Source: Chlorella sorokiniana (lineage: Eukaryota > Chlorophyta > Trebouxiophyceae > Chlorellales > Chlorellaceae). Taken from it: DNA of 64,000 nucleotides. Location: assembly GCA_025917655.1 (NCBI GenBank), contig CP084611.1, forward strand, positions 2,232,001 through 2,296,000. The letters run 5' to 3'. Below are positions 22,738-34,576 of this stretch, one piece after another (position 1 is the stretch's first letter; every line of letters begins with the position of its first letter). The translations under genes and the position numbers were made by a program. The notes under the pieces are model-generated. The model did not search any database. It saw only the letters and a list, made by a program, of their open reading frames with translations, and was not told where the DNA came from.

Positions 22738-22830
22738 CCTTGCTTGCGCTGCTGTTCAGCTCTTCTCGTCCTTTTCTGCTTTGCATGTGTATTGCTCTTG
22801 CAGCATTGTCCCAATCAATCTCTCCATTGA

Positions 22831-22835
22831 TTACA
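22831..22835 (-). terminator. TGTAA poly(A) signal of the flavin-reductase-like gene
   Basis: TTACA on the plus strand is TGTAA on the minus strand, 85 bases after the stop at 22920. It lies in the short gap between two convergent genes. Confidence 0.7.
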
Positions 22836-22919
22836 GCATATTTCACAAGGACTGCAACAACCGCGGCTCGCTAGCACTGTGCAGCGTGCTAGTCTTTCCT
22901 GACTGTGGAATTGCGGTGC

Positions 22920-24413
22920 TCAGCTCGCTGTGCTGCTGTACTGCAGCTTCTGCTGTGTGGGGCCGCGGTCTGGGCGAGGCAGGTCAAACAGCCCCCTCAC
23001 TCTTGCGTACGTGTTGCCCCCAAGCGAGAGATGGGCTGGTAGCGCTCAATGTCCACCACCAGCTTGCCGCTAGGCGACTTGCCTGCAGCACGCAGGCAGC
23101 ACACATCCTTGCCTGCGGAACCGAGCAGCCACTGAACCGAGCATACCCCTCGTTCAACCCCAGCCACAAAGTTTCAGAGCCCAGCCAACCAAGCAGCTCA
23201 GCACCCACGTGCCCTTGCCCGTGGCGAACGCACCCGCCACGCCCTCATGCACGTGCATGAGCACCACCTCGCCAATGACAATGGTGGCGGTAACCCGCCC
23301 GCTGGCATCCTTGACGTCGTATGTGTGCCGCAGCTCGCACTCCATATGCACCGCAGACTCCTTGACCCGTGGCGGGCGGACCTGCACGGCAGCATGAGGG
23401 GCCAGTCCAATAGAAGTTCCTTCCTGACTGGTGGTTTGGTTCACAGCACAGACCGCCGCCGCTGCCTCCCAGGGCACCTTGACGGACGGCAGGGGGTCAG
23501 CCCGCTGAGCGCCATCTCGTCCTCGCCGTAATCAAAGTTGCCGCAGCAGTGGTTGGCAGCCTCCACAAACCACTCACTCATGATGTTGACCACAAACTGG
23601 CTGCGGGCAACCGGGGCAAGCAGGGGACCGGGCCGAGGACCTACTGTTGGGCTGAGCTGCCAGGCGTGGCCAGCAACGTGCTCCAAAAGCTAGCTTGTCT
23701 CCGGTGCTGCCTTGCGAGTCTTCACACAAACGGACGACCATCGCCGCCACCCCAACCACCCTCGCACCCCGTCTCCAAAATGTTGACCAGCGTGTCCTTG
23801 CGTCCATGGCTGCGCAGGCGGCTGGCGGAACAGCCGATTGCGACGGTGGGGGTAATGGGCCATCACATTGAAGTCTGCAGGCGGCAGGGCGGTAGCCCGG
23901 GGTTCAGCTCAGCCCGCCACCATCTCTGCACTGCAGCTCGTAACACGGCAGTGCCGCAGTGCCCAGCTGCCCAGCACTGAACGCATGTTCCAAACTACTG
24001 CTCTGCACGAGAACTTTCAGGCTTACATGAATACGGCGCCAGGTTGCCCACGCCCTGGCTGTTCTGCGTGGACACAAAGCCTATGGGCCGCGGAACCACC
24101 GCCGAAATCATCAGCGGGTAGATGACGTCGGCGGGCAGCTGCGCAGGATCCACGGTGCGCATCTCCTCCGTGGGAAAGGGTGCAGGCAGCTTTCTGGGTG
24201 GCAGCCAGTCGGGGTGGGGAGTGGGCTGCCACAGGTGATTAGCTTGGCTCCCGATGAATTTGGCGCCTCCGCCTCGCCGTTCACTGCCGCCTTGCTCAGC
24301 TGATTGCGGTCTTTCCTTCTGTTCGGCAGCAGTTGCTGTATAGCAAATAACAATCCTGCTCCAAAAGCTGCTGCCAGGCCCAAGGGGCCGGGATTGCAAC
24401 CGGAGTGAGACAT
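22920..24413 (-). CDS. Flavin reductase-like, FMN-binding split-barrel protein
   Basis: This family binds FMN and includes reductases and related flavoproteins; substrate is unknown here. The N terminus (MSHSGCNPGPLG) is followed by a possible membrane anchor (LAAAFGAGLLFAIQQLL). The domain starts near 24,150 with RTVDPAQLPADVIYPLMISA, then VPRPIGFVSTQNSQGVGNLAP, the FMN-site segment. Later exons give FNVMAHYPPTVAIG (about 23,850), a KDTLVNILET stretch, QFVVNIMSEWFVEAANHCC (about 23,540-23,600), PPRVKESAVHMECEL, and a last exon VVDIERYQPISRLGGNTYAR plus FDLPRP. The SRLGGNxYARV ending is typical. A frame change near 24,260, before the domain, is a missing base or short intron. A cyanobacterial origin is possible but not shown. 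Confidence 0.85.
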
Positions 24414-24733
24414 CTGCCGAGTGATCAAAGCCCGTCTGTACTCGTAAAGCCTTGGGTATGTCAGGTCATATCAAGCTGATTGGTTCAATCCTAACGGGGT
24501 CCCAAGTATTTGTAGATCAGCATGGTGGAACAGTCGTTGTACTGCTGACGTACTGCAGGCTTGGGTAGGTTGCGGCTGGGGAGTTGGGGACGTGCATGCA
24601 TCGCTGCATTGCATGTCGACCTGAATTGTACCCCACCGAGCTGCAGTGTGACTCTCATTATCTTCGCCCTTGCTTGCCAGCTTGCTGAGAGCTCCATCTT
24701 CGTTGGAAGACGTGCACAAACTATTTCAAAGCT
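24414..24733. promoter_or_regulatory. Divergent promoter region between flavin-reductase-like and shikimate kinase genes
   Basis: About 320 bases separate the two start codons. GC is low for this window. No defined motif was recognised. Confidence 0.4.
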
Positions 24734-26275
24734 ATGCAGACTGCGATCCTCGCCATGCAGCGGCCGGCACCGACGCCAAGCGGTCGGCAACAAAGTCCAA
24801 GAAGTCCCCACTTCTCACTCTTCCAAAGCGCTTCCCCAGACATCACCTCTCCAGCCAGCGAGCATCGGAACCACGGCTGCAACTCGTGCTGCAGGCCGGC
24901 AACCGCAGCCTGCGGCGGCGGCAGGCGGTTGCCGCGCAGCCGCAGGACCGTGACTTTGACAAGGAGCGCTTTGAGGCTGCCAACAAGGACTATGCAGATT
25001 TGACAAAGAAGATCGAGGTGAGGCATGGGTGCATTGCCAAAGTTTGCGCTGGCAATTCACGTGCTCGCTTCAGACGCTTCGAGCCCTCGACAATCCGTGG
25101 CTCACGATGCGGTGTATTAGGGAAGCGAGCTTCAGCCTGCCCTGAGTGATGATTACCGTGGCTGCAGAACACCGCGGCAGAGGTAGCGGAGGGGCTACAG
25201 GGCACTAGCTTGTTCCTGGTTGGCATGATGGGCAGCGGGAAGTCCACCATTGGCAAGCTGCTCAGCCAGGCACTCGGTTACTGCTTCTTTGACACAGGTG
25301 GGCTGCAGGGGCTCTTGTGGCAGGGGAACTCCAGACAGTAGCATGCTGATTTCTCAACCCTTCAATCGCTGTGTCCCCATCGCCTGTCCGCCGCCGCAGA
25401 CGCCTTGATTGAGCAGCTGAGCCAGAAGAAGGTGTCTGACATATTTGCCGAGGATGGCGAGGCTTCCTTCCGGGAGCTAGAGACGCAAGTGCTGGCGGTG
25501 AGCGGTGCACCGGCATGCTGCCAGGGGTGGGCACTGCTGGGTTGCTGGCCTGCGAGAGCGTCCTGCAAGCTCCAGCACCCTGCCCACCTTCCAAATCACC
25601 CCCAAACCCCCACCCTTCCCTTCGCGGCAGGAACTGGCCCCCTTCAAGAACTGCGTGGTGGCCACAGGCGGCGGCGTGCCCACGCGTGCCGAGAACTGGG
25701 GGCACATGCAGGGCGGCGTGAGCGTGTGGCTCAACGGCTCGCCCACGCTGCTGGCGCACCGCGTGGTGGGCGACGGCACCGCCAGCCGGCCGCTGCTGGC
25801 GCAGCCCGAGGCTGATGACGCGTACGCGGCAGCGGTGGCGCGGCTGACAGGGCTGCTGGAGGAGCGGCGCGATGTGTACGCGTACGCCGACCTTGCCGTG
25901 CCGCTAGAGGGCAGCGGCCCCGACGCCGACATCGGCGCCCCCGCCATGGAGGTGGCCTACCGCGTGCTGACGGCCCTCAACCAGCGCATCACAGACGATG
26001 CGGGTGGGTTTGGGTGCGGCTGAACAGGGACGCCGCGTGATTGCAGTCAGGGTGGGGCAGGTGTGGCAGGACGTATGCACTGCGCAGCGACTTGACGTTT
26101 GCTGCTTGGGTCGACTGGCAGCAACCCCGACCTCTGCGAATGCTGCCCCACATTTGCAGAGGAGCGGCGCCGGCGCATGGACTTTGAGATCGTCAAGGAA
26201 GAGCTGCCGGCCACGATGCGGGTGATTGACAGCCCCGCGGTGAAGCAGGAGATGGAGGACCCCTTCCTACCCTGA
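24734..26275 (+). CDS. SK: Shikimate kinase, plastid-targeted
   Basis: Shikimate kinase phosphorylates shikimate at the 3-OH with ATP in the plastid route to chorismate and aromatic amino acids. Exon 1 (from [15 protein letters not shown]) is Ser/Pro-rich like a transit peptide and ends with a charged segment ([19 protein letters not shown]). Exon 2 (about 25,170-25,297) has the Walker [10 protein letters not shown]. Exon 3 has the shikimate-site Asp (DALIEQL) and FRELE with its binding Arg. Exon 4 (25631-about 26,000) has [15 protein letters not shown] (lid Arg) and [11 protein letters not shown] last exon ends MEDPFLP. The ATG frame and the conserved frame of exon 1 differ by one base, consistent with a base missing near 24,900, so the start is tentative. 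All key kinase residues are present. Confidence 0.9.
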
Positions 26276-26567
26276 TGATGCTGCAACCGCTGCATGCAGT
26301 ATCAGCATTGCTGCATCATCAAGTATGCTCATGAACCCTTCTTGTCAACCCCTACAATTTTAATGGTCTGCCCAGGGCAGCAAGCATGTGAGGGTTGAAC
26401 TGCCTGGACACCCTTCGCCACCGTGTCGGGTGGCGCTGCTTGGGCGCCAGCAGGCCGATGCCGCCGCTGTTGGTCCGCTGCAATCGGGCTGCTGTTTGAA
26501 CCGAAAATCTGTTGCTGAAGAACAGGGCGCTTGGTGGGCCTCCCACGCCCCGCAGAGCTCGCCACCA

Positions 26568-29500
26568 ATGCAGCCCACCCTCAGGAGGGCGGCAGCCCGC
26601 CTGGGGCAGCTCAGCGGGTTGCAGACACGATGCATGTCGGCAGCAGCAGCACAACCAGCGCCTGCAGACGACCTCATAGAAGTCACAGTGGACGGCAAGC
26701 CCACTCGGGTGCCCAAGGGCTCAAACGTGCTTCAGGCATGCGATGCAGCGGGCGTGGACATCCCCAGGTGCGATCCCAGGGCGCGGCAAGGGCTGCTGGC
26801 CGAGGGTTTGGGCGTGGCTCCGCCCTCAACCCTTCCTGTGCGGTCCTTCAGCGCAGCTTTTCACCACCAATCAGGCGCCCCGACACGCAGGTTTTGCTAC
26901 CACCAGCGCCTGTCCATCGCCGGCAACTGCAGAATGTGCTTAGTGGAGGTGGGTCGGCGGTAGCCGTCGCTGGGCTCACTGCGTTGCCAGGGTGTTTGTA
27001 ATACTATCTGGATGCACAGATGCATACGGTGGCACCGGTGGCACTGGTGTTCCTGTCAACCACGCCCCCGGCTGCCTGGCCCTGGACGCGCTGCAGGTGG
27101 AGAAGAGCCCCAAGCCGGTGGCGTCCTGCGCCATGCCTGCCGCCCCAGGCATGAACATCAAGACCAGCACGCCGCTGGTCAAGAAGGCGCGGGAGGGCGT
27201 GATGGAGCTCCTGCTCATCAACCACCCGCTGGACTGCCCCATCTGCGACCAGGGCGGCGAGTGCGACCTGCAGGACCAGGTGCGGCGGCGGAGCTGGCGG
27301 GGCGGCAGCGCACATTGACGTCTGCTGGGACTGCTGTGTCGCAGCCTGGCGCCGTGGCTGCACACATGGCAGGCACGGCGCCAGGCAGTGGATGGCTTCG
27401 CCGTCGTCCTGCACTCCAGCCCCACCCCCCGCTCCCTCCCCCGCAGTCCATGGTGTTTGGCAGCGACCGCTCCCGCTTCACGGAGGTCAAGCGCGCTGTG
27501 AGCGACAAGAACCTGGGCCCGCTGGTGAAGACGGTGATGACGCGCTGCATCCACTGCACGCGCTGCATCCGCTTCGCCAAGGAGATTGCGGGCACGGACG
27601 ACCTGGGCATCACGGGGCGCGGCCGCGACGCCGAAGTGGGCACCTATGTGGAGAAGGTGGGCGGCAGCGCAGGCCGCGGCTGCGCCGCTGGTGGCGTGGC
27701 AGTCTGGCCCTGAGCTGCAGGCGCCGTGCATGTTGGCGGCACGCGTGCACACCTGCTACATTGGCAGGGGGCTGTTATGTGCACGTGATGGTTGCGAAGC
27801 TGCAGCTGCACATGTCCCCCCGAAAACACACACACACACACACATAAAAACACACCTCCACACCCTGCAGCTGATGACCAGCGAGCTGAGCGGCAACGTG
27901 ATTGACCTGTGCCCCGTGGGCGCGCTCACCTCAAGCCCGCCGCCTTCACCTACCGCAACTGGGAGCTGAAGACGACGGAGAGCGTGGACACGAGCGACGC
28001 CATGGGGGCCAACATCCGTGTGGACTCCCGCGGTGTGGAGGTGCGCTGCGCGGGGAGCATGCGACCGCCCTCGCCCCCTCCCTGCGGGCCGCCTGACCGT
28101 GCGCAAGCAGTGTCAGAGTACGGTGTCACAAGGAGATAAGCGCGCACCCGACACTGACACACCGACGGACCCCCACCCCTCGTACACATCGCCATGAATC
28201 GCGGCGCGCCCCCCAATAAACACGCACCCACCCCGGCTGCGGCCCCCAGGTCATGCGCGTGGTGCCGCGGCTGAACGAGGAGGTGAACCAGGAGTGGATC
28301 AGCGACAAGGCGCGGTTCCAGTACGACGCGCTACGCTACCAGCGCCTCAACGTGCCGTACGTGCGGGCGGCGGGCCTGGCGCAGGCCACCTGGCCCGAGG
28401 CGCTGGCGGCGGTGGCGGCAGCCGTGGGCGGCGTGAAGGGCAGCGAGATGCGGGCAATGGCGGGGCGGCTGGCCGACGCCGAGTCCATGGTGGCGCTGAA
28501 GGACCTGATGAACCGCCTGGGCTGCGGGGACTTGCGGGTGGGCGGCGCGGGCAGCCCTTGGGCGGGGCGCAGACTGCACCACCCGCAGCGTGTTGCAGCC
28601 CAGCTGAGGAGCCGGCCAGGCAGGCGTGGGGCGGGCAGGGCACTGTGCGGCCCCTCCCCCACCCCCATCCTCACCGGTGCACCCCACCCCCCCCCGCGTG
28701 CCGCAGGCCGAGGGCGGCTACCCCGACGCCGACGCCGACGCGCGCTCCTCCTACACCTTCAACTCCTCCATCGCGGGGTGGACGCCGCCGACGCCATCCT
28801 GCTGGTGGGGTGCAACCCGCGCCTGGAGGCGCCCGTGCTCAACGCACGCATCCGCGCGGGTACGCACGCTGCGCTGCGCGGCTGCCCCCTGGCGCTGCGA
28901 GGGCGGGCTGTGCGTGCAGGGGGTGGACGCGTGGCCGATGGGGCGGCCCCTGATGCGCAGCGCTGCTGCATCGTTCCCTACAGAGAAGGCCCGCGCCTGG
29001 CCTTGCTTGAACCCTTGCCTGCCTTCACCTTTGTCCACCCCCATGCCATTGCCCCGCTGCGCCGCAGCCAACCTGGCGGGGGTGCCGGTGGCGAGCGTGG
29101 GCGAGGCCTACGACCTCACCTACCCCGTGGAGCAGCTGGGGGAGGGGGCAGACGCGCTGGACAAGCTGGCCAAGGCGGGCAGGTGGGCGCCCGCTGAGGC
29201 GGGGTCTGCTGTGCGCGCTCAGGCGTGCGCCTAATGCGCAGGCCGGCAGCGCAGCTCACCGCGCTGTCGCCCCCTGTCGCACTGCCCCGCAGCGACTTCC
29301 TGAAGCGGTTCAAGGCGCGGCGCGCCCCTGGTCATTGTGGGCCCGGGGTGTTGCAGCGCGCCGATCGTGAGGCGGTGATGCACAAGGTGAGGGGGTTACG
29401 CCCGCGGGCGGTGACGCGGGGCTGGGCAGCCCAGCCTGGCCACGCTGTGCGGCTGGCAGCCGTGCCCTGCAGCGGGAGGATGAGCAGCAGACGTGGCGCC

Positions 29501-30690
29501 GCTCACTTTCTGGCACTGCCGCCCGGCTGCCGCCGCCCCCGGCAGGTGCACAAGCTGGCTGAGAAGGCTGAGGTGGTGCGTGAGGGGTGGAATGGGTTCA
29601 ACGTCATGCACGACGCCGCCGCCCGCGTGGCCGCCCTGGACCTCGGCTTCCTCCCCTCCGCCCGCGCCCGCGCCAGCACAGGTCAGCTCCCTCGCTGGCG
29701 CCGCGCAACCAGCAGCTGCGCCACCCCCTGCGGGCGGGTGCCCCGGCCACTGGCACCGTCTAAACCCACCCAATCACCCCCCTCCCCCCTCCCCTCAGCC
29801 GCCCCCAAGCTGGTCTACCTGTTGGGCGCGGACGACTTCAGCGAGGCGGATGTGCCCGCCGACGCGTTTGTGGTGTACCAGGGCCACCACGGCGACCGCG
29901 GGCCGCGCGCGCCGACGTCGTGCTGCCCGGCTGCGCCTACACCGAGAAGGCGGGCACCTACGTCAACTTTGAGGGGCGGCCGCAGTCGACCAAGGTGGGG
30001 GCGGGGGCGGCCCTATGAATGCGCTTTGTGAGCTGCCTGGGGGTCGTGCTGCGCGCCGCGGTCGGGGCTGCGCCCGACCGGGGCCTGCTGCCATGCTGCC
30101 ACGCGTGCTGAGCCACGGCAAGTCCGCCACGTGGCTCACTTCGAACACACACACACCCCGGGGTTCCTGCAGGTGGCGGTGGCCAGCCTGGGCGACGCGC
30201 GCGACGACTGGAAGATTGTGCGTGCGCTGAGCGAGGTGGTGGGCGCGCCTCTGCCCTACAACTCCCTGGACGACGTGCGGCGGCGCCTGGCTGACGTGGC
30301 GCCGCACCTGGCGCGCCGCGACGCGCTGGAGCCGCCGCTGTGGCTCAACGGGGAGTACTTCAAGGTGTGTGCATGTGGCGTGAGGCGGGCGGCCTGTCCT
30401 GCACGGCCTGATGGGAGCAGTCGTGCGCGCAGCTGGCGGGGCACAGCAGGCGCCGGCGCACGTGTGCGGAGCCCGGGTTGAGCCCCAGCTGCCCCTGCCG
30501 CCCGCAGGCCTGCGGCGAGCCGGGCAAGAAGGCGGCGGCGAGCGGAGAGCCTCTGGCCAGCAGCCTGCCCCACTTCTCCCTCTTCTACCAGACTGACGCC
30601 ATCAGCCGCGCCAGCAAGGTCATGGCCAAGTGCATCAGGGCGCGGCAGGGGCCGGTGCCCGGCCTGCACGCCGCCGCGGCGGGCAACTAG
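26568..30690 (+). CDS. NDUFS1: Complex I 75-kDa subunit (NDUFS1/NuoG), mitochondrial
   Basis: NDUFS1 is the largest peripheral-arm subunit of NADH:ubiquinone oxidoreductase and carries iron-sulfur clusters N1b, N4 and N5. Exon 1 encodes a presequence ([15 protein letters not shown]) and the ferredoxin-like start ([20 protein letters not shown]). Cluster residues are visible: FCYH, GNCRMC and SCAMP for N1b; [20 protein letters not shown] (about 27,222-27,280) for N5; [10 protein letters not shown] and LCPVGALT for N4. The C-terminal molybdopterin-like domain follows ([54 protein letters not shown]), ending at TAG 30688-30690. At least ten exons are used. Four single missing bases shift the frame in conserved segments: near 27,932, 28,775-28,778, 29,325-29,328 and 29,900-29,902. 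The gene is surely functional despite these. Confidence 0.96.
27827..27844. repeat. (CA)9 microsatellite in an NDUFS1 intron
   Basis: A perfect CA run lies 28 bases before the CTGCAG acceptor of the exon encoding LMTSELSGN. Similar short CA or CACCC tracts occur near acceptors in other introns here, for example at 16647-16662. Confidence 0.85.
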
Positions 30691-30994
30691 GGCGCCGTAC
30701 GTGCCTGCTGCGCCCCCGGCGCCCTGCCCTCCTGCTCCTTCCAGCCCCCTCCCGACGCGAGCTTTGTGGTCAGGAGCTCTTTGTTGCTGCCCGCCTGCCC
30801 TGTGGCCTGAGGCCGCTGTCGCTGCAGTTTTGGGAACCAAGTCTTCATGCAAGTGCAGATGTAGCAGCATCATTGTGCATGCAACTCAAGGGCAGTACTC
30901 GCTGTCGTGCCACAAGGCAGATGGTCGATCTGGGCATCGCTGCCCTTTTGGGGGACGTTGCAGCCATTTTCTACCAAACACAGACTGTTTCACC
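30691..30994. other. Gap between NDUFS1 and a secreted-protein gene
   Basis: This 304-base gap holds the NDUFS1 3' UTR and the next promoter in the same orientation. No TGTAA and no TATA box were seen. Confidence 0.4.
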
Positions 30995-32314
30995 ATGGCG
31001 CGAGGCATCCCCCTTGCGCTTGTTGGCGCCCTGTTGTTGGCAGCAGGCCTCTGTTGCAACGCCGTCAGGCCACTGGTGAGACCAGGACGGTTGGCGCTCT
31101 GTGGATATCGGTGTTGTGGGCTTTGCTCAAGGCAATCTCAACCTTTGGACTTCAAGATGGGTCGTGTGATTCGACAGCAGCAGGCCTCGAGGTGTTTAGG
31201 CGCACATTTTTCGATCTCTGTCCCATGGAGTGCAGGCCCAAGCGGGCGACGCAACAGCTGCAGCCGCTGACCCAGCCACCGCCGCTGCTGGCGCTGCCAC
31301 CGAGGAGCAGGACCCCGGTTCTGAGGACGACTGGTGGACAAGCTCTGCCAGCGTGAAGCAGTTCCAGCAGACAATTCGCGCGGAGAGCGGGGTTGAGCAG
31401 GCGGGCGGCGCGGTGCTGTCCACCCTGCAGGCCCTGCAGGCGCGCCTGGACCAGCTGGAGCAGCACGTCGCTGCCCGAGAGCAGCAGGCACGTGAAACGC
31501 AGGGAGCTGCTGTGGACCAGCAGCAGCAGCAGCAGGCCGAGCAGGAAGCCGAGCAGCAGCAGGCCGAGCAGCAGGCCGAGCAGCAGGCGCAGGCAACCCA
31601 GCCGCTGCCTGACGCTCAACAACCAGCAGAGCAGACCGCAGTCTCTGCTGATGTACCCGCGGATGTGGCTGCCCAGCCGCAAACCCAGGTGAGCTCGCAA
31701 CGACACTGCCCACTGCTCCTTAAGCACACTCTCACCATGGCGACTTTCCCTTGAGGGGGCGGGCCTGTGGCTTAGGCTCCCGCTCATCACGAGCGCCATG
31801 GTGCGGAATGGCTGCAGGCCAGCGGACAGCAGGAGGAGCCGAGCGCGGATGCCACTGCCGCCAGCGCTGGCAGCGGCGACACCGTAGAGGTTGCCGAGCC
31901 TCAGGAGCTGCCACACGATGAGCAGGCACAGGGTGGCACCTCTGCCTCTGGCAAGGTGGACGCCGGGCTGGAGGCTGAGGAGTGGGAGGCCCAGGAGGGC
32001 GAGGAGACGGTGCAAGGCTGGGCCGCCTCCTCAGCCACCGACGAGGTGAGCGGTGCAGCACCAGCGCCGCAAGGCAGCCGCAGACGGCTGCACGCCAAGC
32101 TCTGCTGGCTGGCACCCCGGGAGTCCACCGCGCGCCCCCTCTGTGCCGCACCGCTGCAGGACGCCTCCAGCAAGGAGAAGGAGGGCGATGCAGCCGACTT
32201 TGAGCAGGATGAGGACTGGGGGAGGACGAGGGCAGCGCCACTGACGGCAAGGTCGGCGACGCCGACTCGCGCTCCTGGGAGGACTCCAGCGACACCAACC
32301 TGGAGTTTGAGTGA
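30995..32314 (+). CDS. Secreted Gln/Glu-rich acidic protein, function unknown
   Basis: I do not recognise the family. There are four exons: 30995-31078, 31236-31688, 31818-32045 and 32160-32314; the first intron is in phase 0. Exon 1 encodes a signal peptide (MARGIPLALVGALLLAAGLCC). Exon 2 has a predicted coiled coil (STLQALQARLDQLEQHVAAR) followed by Gln/Ala/Glu repeats built on (CAG)6 at 31518-31535. The remainder is Glu/Asp-rich with repeated Trp-acidic patterns (EDDWW, EEWEAQEGEE, DEDWG), ending SSDTNLEFE. One base is missing in the G run at 32218-32222, restoring the acidic frame if present. It could be an extracellular or lumenal acidic, calcium-binding or structural protein; that is a guess from composition. 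Confidence 0.75.
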
Positions 32315-32629
32315 CGGCGTGCGTCGGCACTCAGCGTGCAGTTGGCAGCTCTGTTGCCGCTTGTGACCCCACCATGTTTTGTTTCTCGTAAGCTTGCTGC
32401 TTGTACCCATGGATGACCGACCGGTAATGCACGATTTTGAGCACAGTTGGTTGACTGGGAGCTGCTGCGAGCCTGCCGATCCCTGCTTCTGGCTTGACAA
32501 CCTGGCTTCCAGCTTCCTCGCTCTGCTGCTGGCCTCCTGCCCTTCCTGCCAGACCTCGTGTGTGGGGCGGCGGCCGGTTTTCGGGTTGCAATCGCCCCAA
32601 CAACGAGGCGCAGCCAATCTGTGCAGGGG
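32315..32629. other. Gap between convergent genes
   Basis: The 315 bases hold two 3' UTRs. No TGTAA was found on either strand and no coding signal was seen. Confidence 0.4.
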
Positions 32630-34255
32630 TCAAGCGTGCTTCGCCGCGGCCTCGCTCCACGCCACCTCAAACGCCTTGTACAGCTTCTCGGCCTTGGTGC
32701 ACTCCCAGAACAGCTGCCTGCCCAGCGAGCAGCGCTTCCAGTGCACCTGGCAGGCGGCCGCGTTGATGGCCAGTATGGGTTCCATCGCCAGCAGGTCGCG
32801 CAGCAGGTCCCGCCCCGTGGAGCGCAGCGTGCGGGGGTGCGGCGGGTGAGGCAGCAGGCCCGAGCTGCCCAGCTGCCAGGGCGGGCAGGCCAGGATGTCG
32901 AAGCCCATGCGCTCGTGCTTGCTGAAGCTCTGGAAGGTGCTGTAATTCCAGGTCAAGCCGTAGTGCAACACTTTGGGCGGCTCTGCGCAGCACGCAGGCA
33001 GTCGGTCAACAAACTGCAGCCCAGGGCCAGGCACCCCTTCCCGGCACGCACCAGGTGGATGGTACCCCGGGTAAATCATCAACCCCTCCTCCGCACGATG
33101 CCAGATGTCAAGGGAAGCTGCAGCAAAGCTGCAGCCAGGGGCTCATGGGCGGAGAGTCAGGAGCCCATGCATCACAAGCGCTTGAAAGCTCGCCCCACCT
33201 TCCCCGCTTGCCTGTAGCCGTACATCTCGCTGATCCAGGGGCGCACCCCTGGTTGCAGCCCGGGCTCGCCCACCAGCTCCCATGCGTCCGGGTCCATCCT
33301 CACATCCTCTGTGTACCTGGGGGCATGAGGGAAGGGGGCGCGAGGGGGTAAACGGTCTTGGGCGGCATGCTTGTGCCCCGACCTTGAGCGCCCTTGATCG
33401 CAGCACGGCCCTCCCCACCCAGCCGCACAAGATGTGCACCTGCGCGCACAAGCGCACAGCCCGCGGGTGCCTCACTTGAGCCAGAGGGGCGCTATGCGGC
33501 GCAGGTCCTCCCGGGTTGCCATGTAGAGCCCTCCCACCATGTCTGCCCGTCGCCCGCTGGGCCCCGCCAGGCTGTCCTGGCGGGGCTCCACCCGGCAGGT
33601 GCCGCCCGGCCAGGGCGTTGTGCGTGCCGTGCAGGTAGTCAAAGTAGGCGGCAACAACGAGGCCCGGGCGCACTCCGTACTCGTGGGGCAGCAGGGGTGC
33701 CCTCAGTATGGTGTCCACATCCACCACCACCACGTACTCCTCCCGCACATCCGCCCTGGCCAGCCAGTCCATCACCGCCACGGGCTTGTTGTAGGGCAGG
33801 TAGGGGTCGCCGTTGGAGGGGTTGAAGGTGTAGGCGGGGGCCACGTGGGTGGGCATCAGCGCCAGCTCCTCGCCGCTCACGCCCGCCAGGTCGCGCGGCG
33901 AGCAGCACATCAGGCGCGTGAAGGGGCCCGGCTGGCCGACGCGCTGGTGCGAGAAGTAGAAAGCCACGCTCTGCCAGAGCATGTACTTGCTGCACTCTGC
34001 ATGTTTATGGGGGAAGGGGGCCGGCGGCGGGCAGAACGCGGTGGCCACAGTAACTTGCTTTGGGGAGCAGTGTCAGGTTGTGCCCAGCACTAAGCATTCA
34101 TAGCGCAGGAAGCTCCCTGCTTGCCTGTTGGGATGACTGTGTGCACAGAGGCATGGCTGGGCTCGGGGTGGGCGGGGAGTCGCTGGTGCACACCCCAAGA
34201 GGCCAGCAAGGATAAGACACAGCAGTGCAGGTTTCAAAGTATTGGATGCACCCAT
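32630..34255 (-). CDS. Peptidyl-serine alpha-galactosyltransferase-like protein (SERGT/HPAT superfamily)
   Basis: Plant and algal SERGT enzymes add galactose to serine in the Ser-Hyp4 motifs of extensins, in the ER/Golgi. Exon 1 starts MGASNTLKPALLCLILAGLLG, a signal anchor. Exon 2 (about 33,500-34,020) has ECSKYMLWQSVAFYFSHQRV, PGPFTRLMCC, PTHVAPAYTFNPSNGDPYLP, YNKPVAVMDWL, and VVVVDVDTILRAPLLP with the DVD metal site (about 33,700-33,740). Later exons give DMVGGLYMATREDLRRIAPL, LKYTEDVRMDPDAWELVGEP, then PKVLHYGLTWNYSTF and CQVHWKRCSLGRQLFWECTK at the C terminus, stop at 32630. These segments match SERGT better than the shorter HPAT enzymes, but the assignment within the superfamily is not tested. 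One frame change sits near 33,600. Confidence 0.85.
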
Positions 34256-34576
34256 ACTCAACAACTTGCTCAACTGCAAAGCAGAGGGTTCAGCATGCCA
34301 CTGCACTTGGGCCTACTGACGGAGAGCCAATCCGCCGTCTTGCCATCTGGACTGGCTCTTGACCCTTGAAATGCGTGTGCTAGGACATCCCATTTTTTCA
34401 AGTTTATTCACATTGTAAACTTTTTGCCATTGTTAATCCCGCTCATTGTTACACAGGAGGAGCCGTGAATGGGGAGTACAAGTGTACATTCTCTTGGATG
34501 GGTTGAGGAGGGAGGGAGGCACTCTGCGCAACCTTGGGGGCGTCAATCGGACTTCGCCAGGGCCGCAGTTTCGACG
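34256..34576. promoter_or_regulatory. Divergent promoter region between SERGT-like and secreted Ala-rich genes
   Basis: Two genes of the secretory pathway start back to back over 321 bases. The centre (34,380-34,450) is AT-rich. A TGTAA occurs on the plus strand near 34,414 without a gene to serve. No defined motif was recognised. Confidence 0.45.

Noticed and set aside
26568-30690. NDUFS1 as a pseudogene because of four frame breaks
   Set aside because: Every Fe-S ligand and long conserved stretches are kept, the breaks are single missing bases mostly in short G/C runs, and the same error type occurs in unrelated genes nearby.
31518-31535. CAG runs (31518-31535, 10663-10686) and CA runs as CRISPR or satellite arrays
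   Set aside because: They are plain microsatellites, some coding for Gln, without regular spacers.
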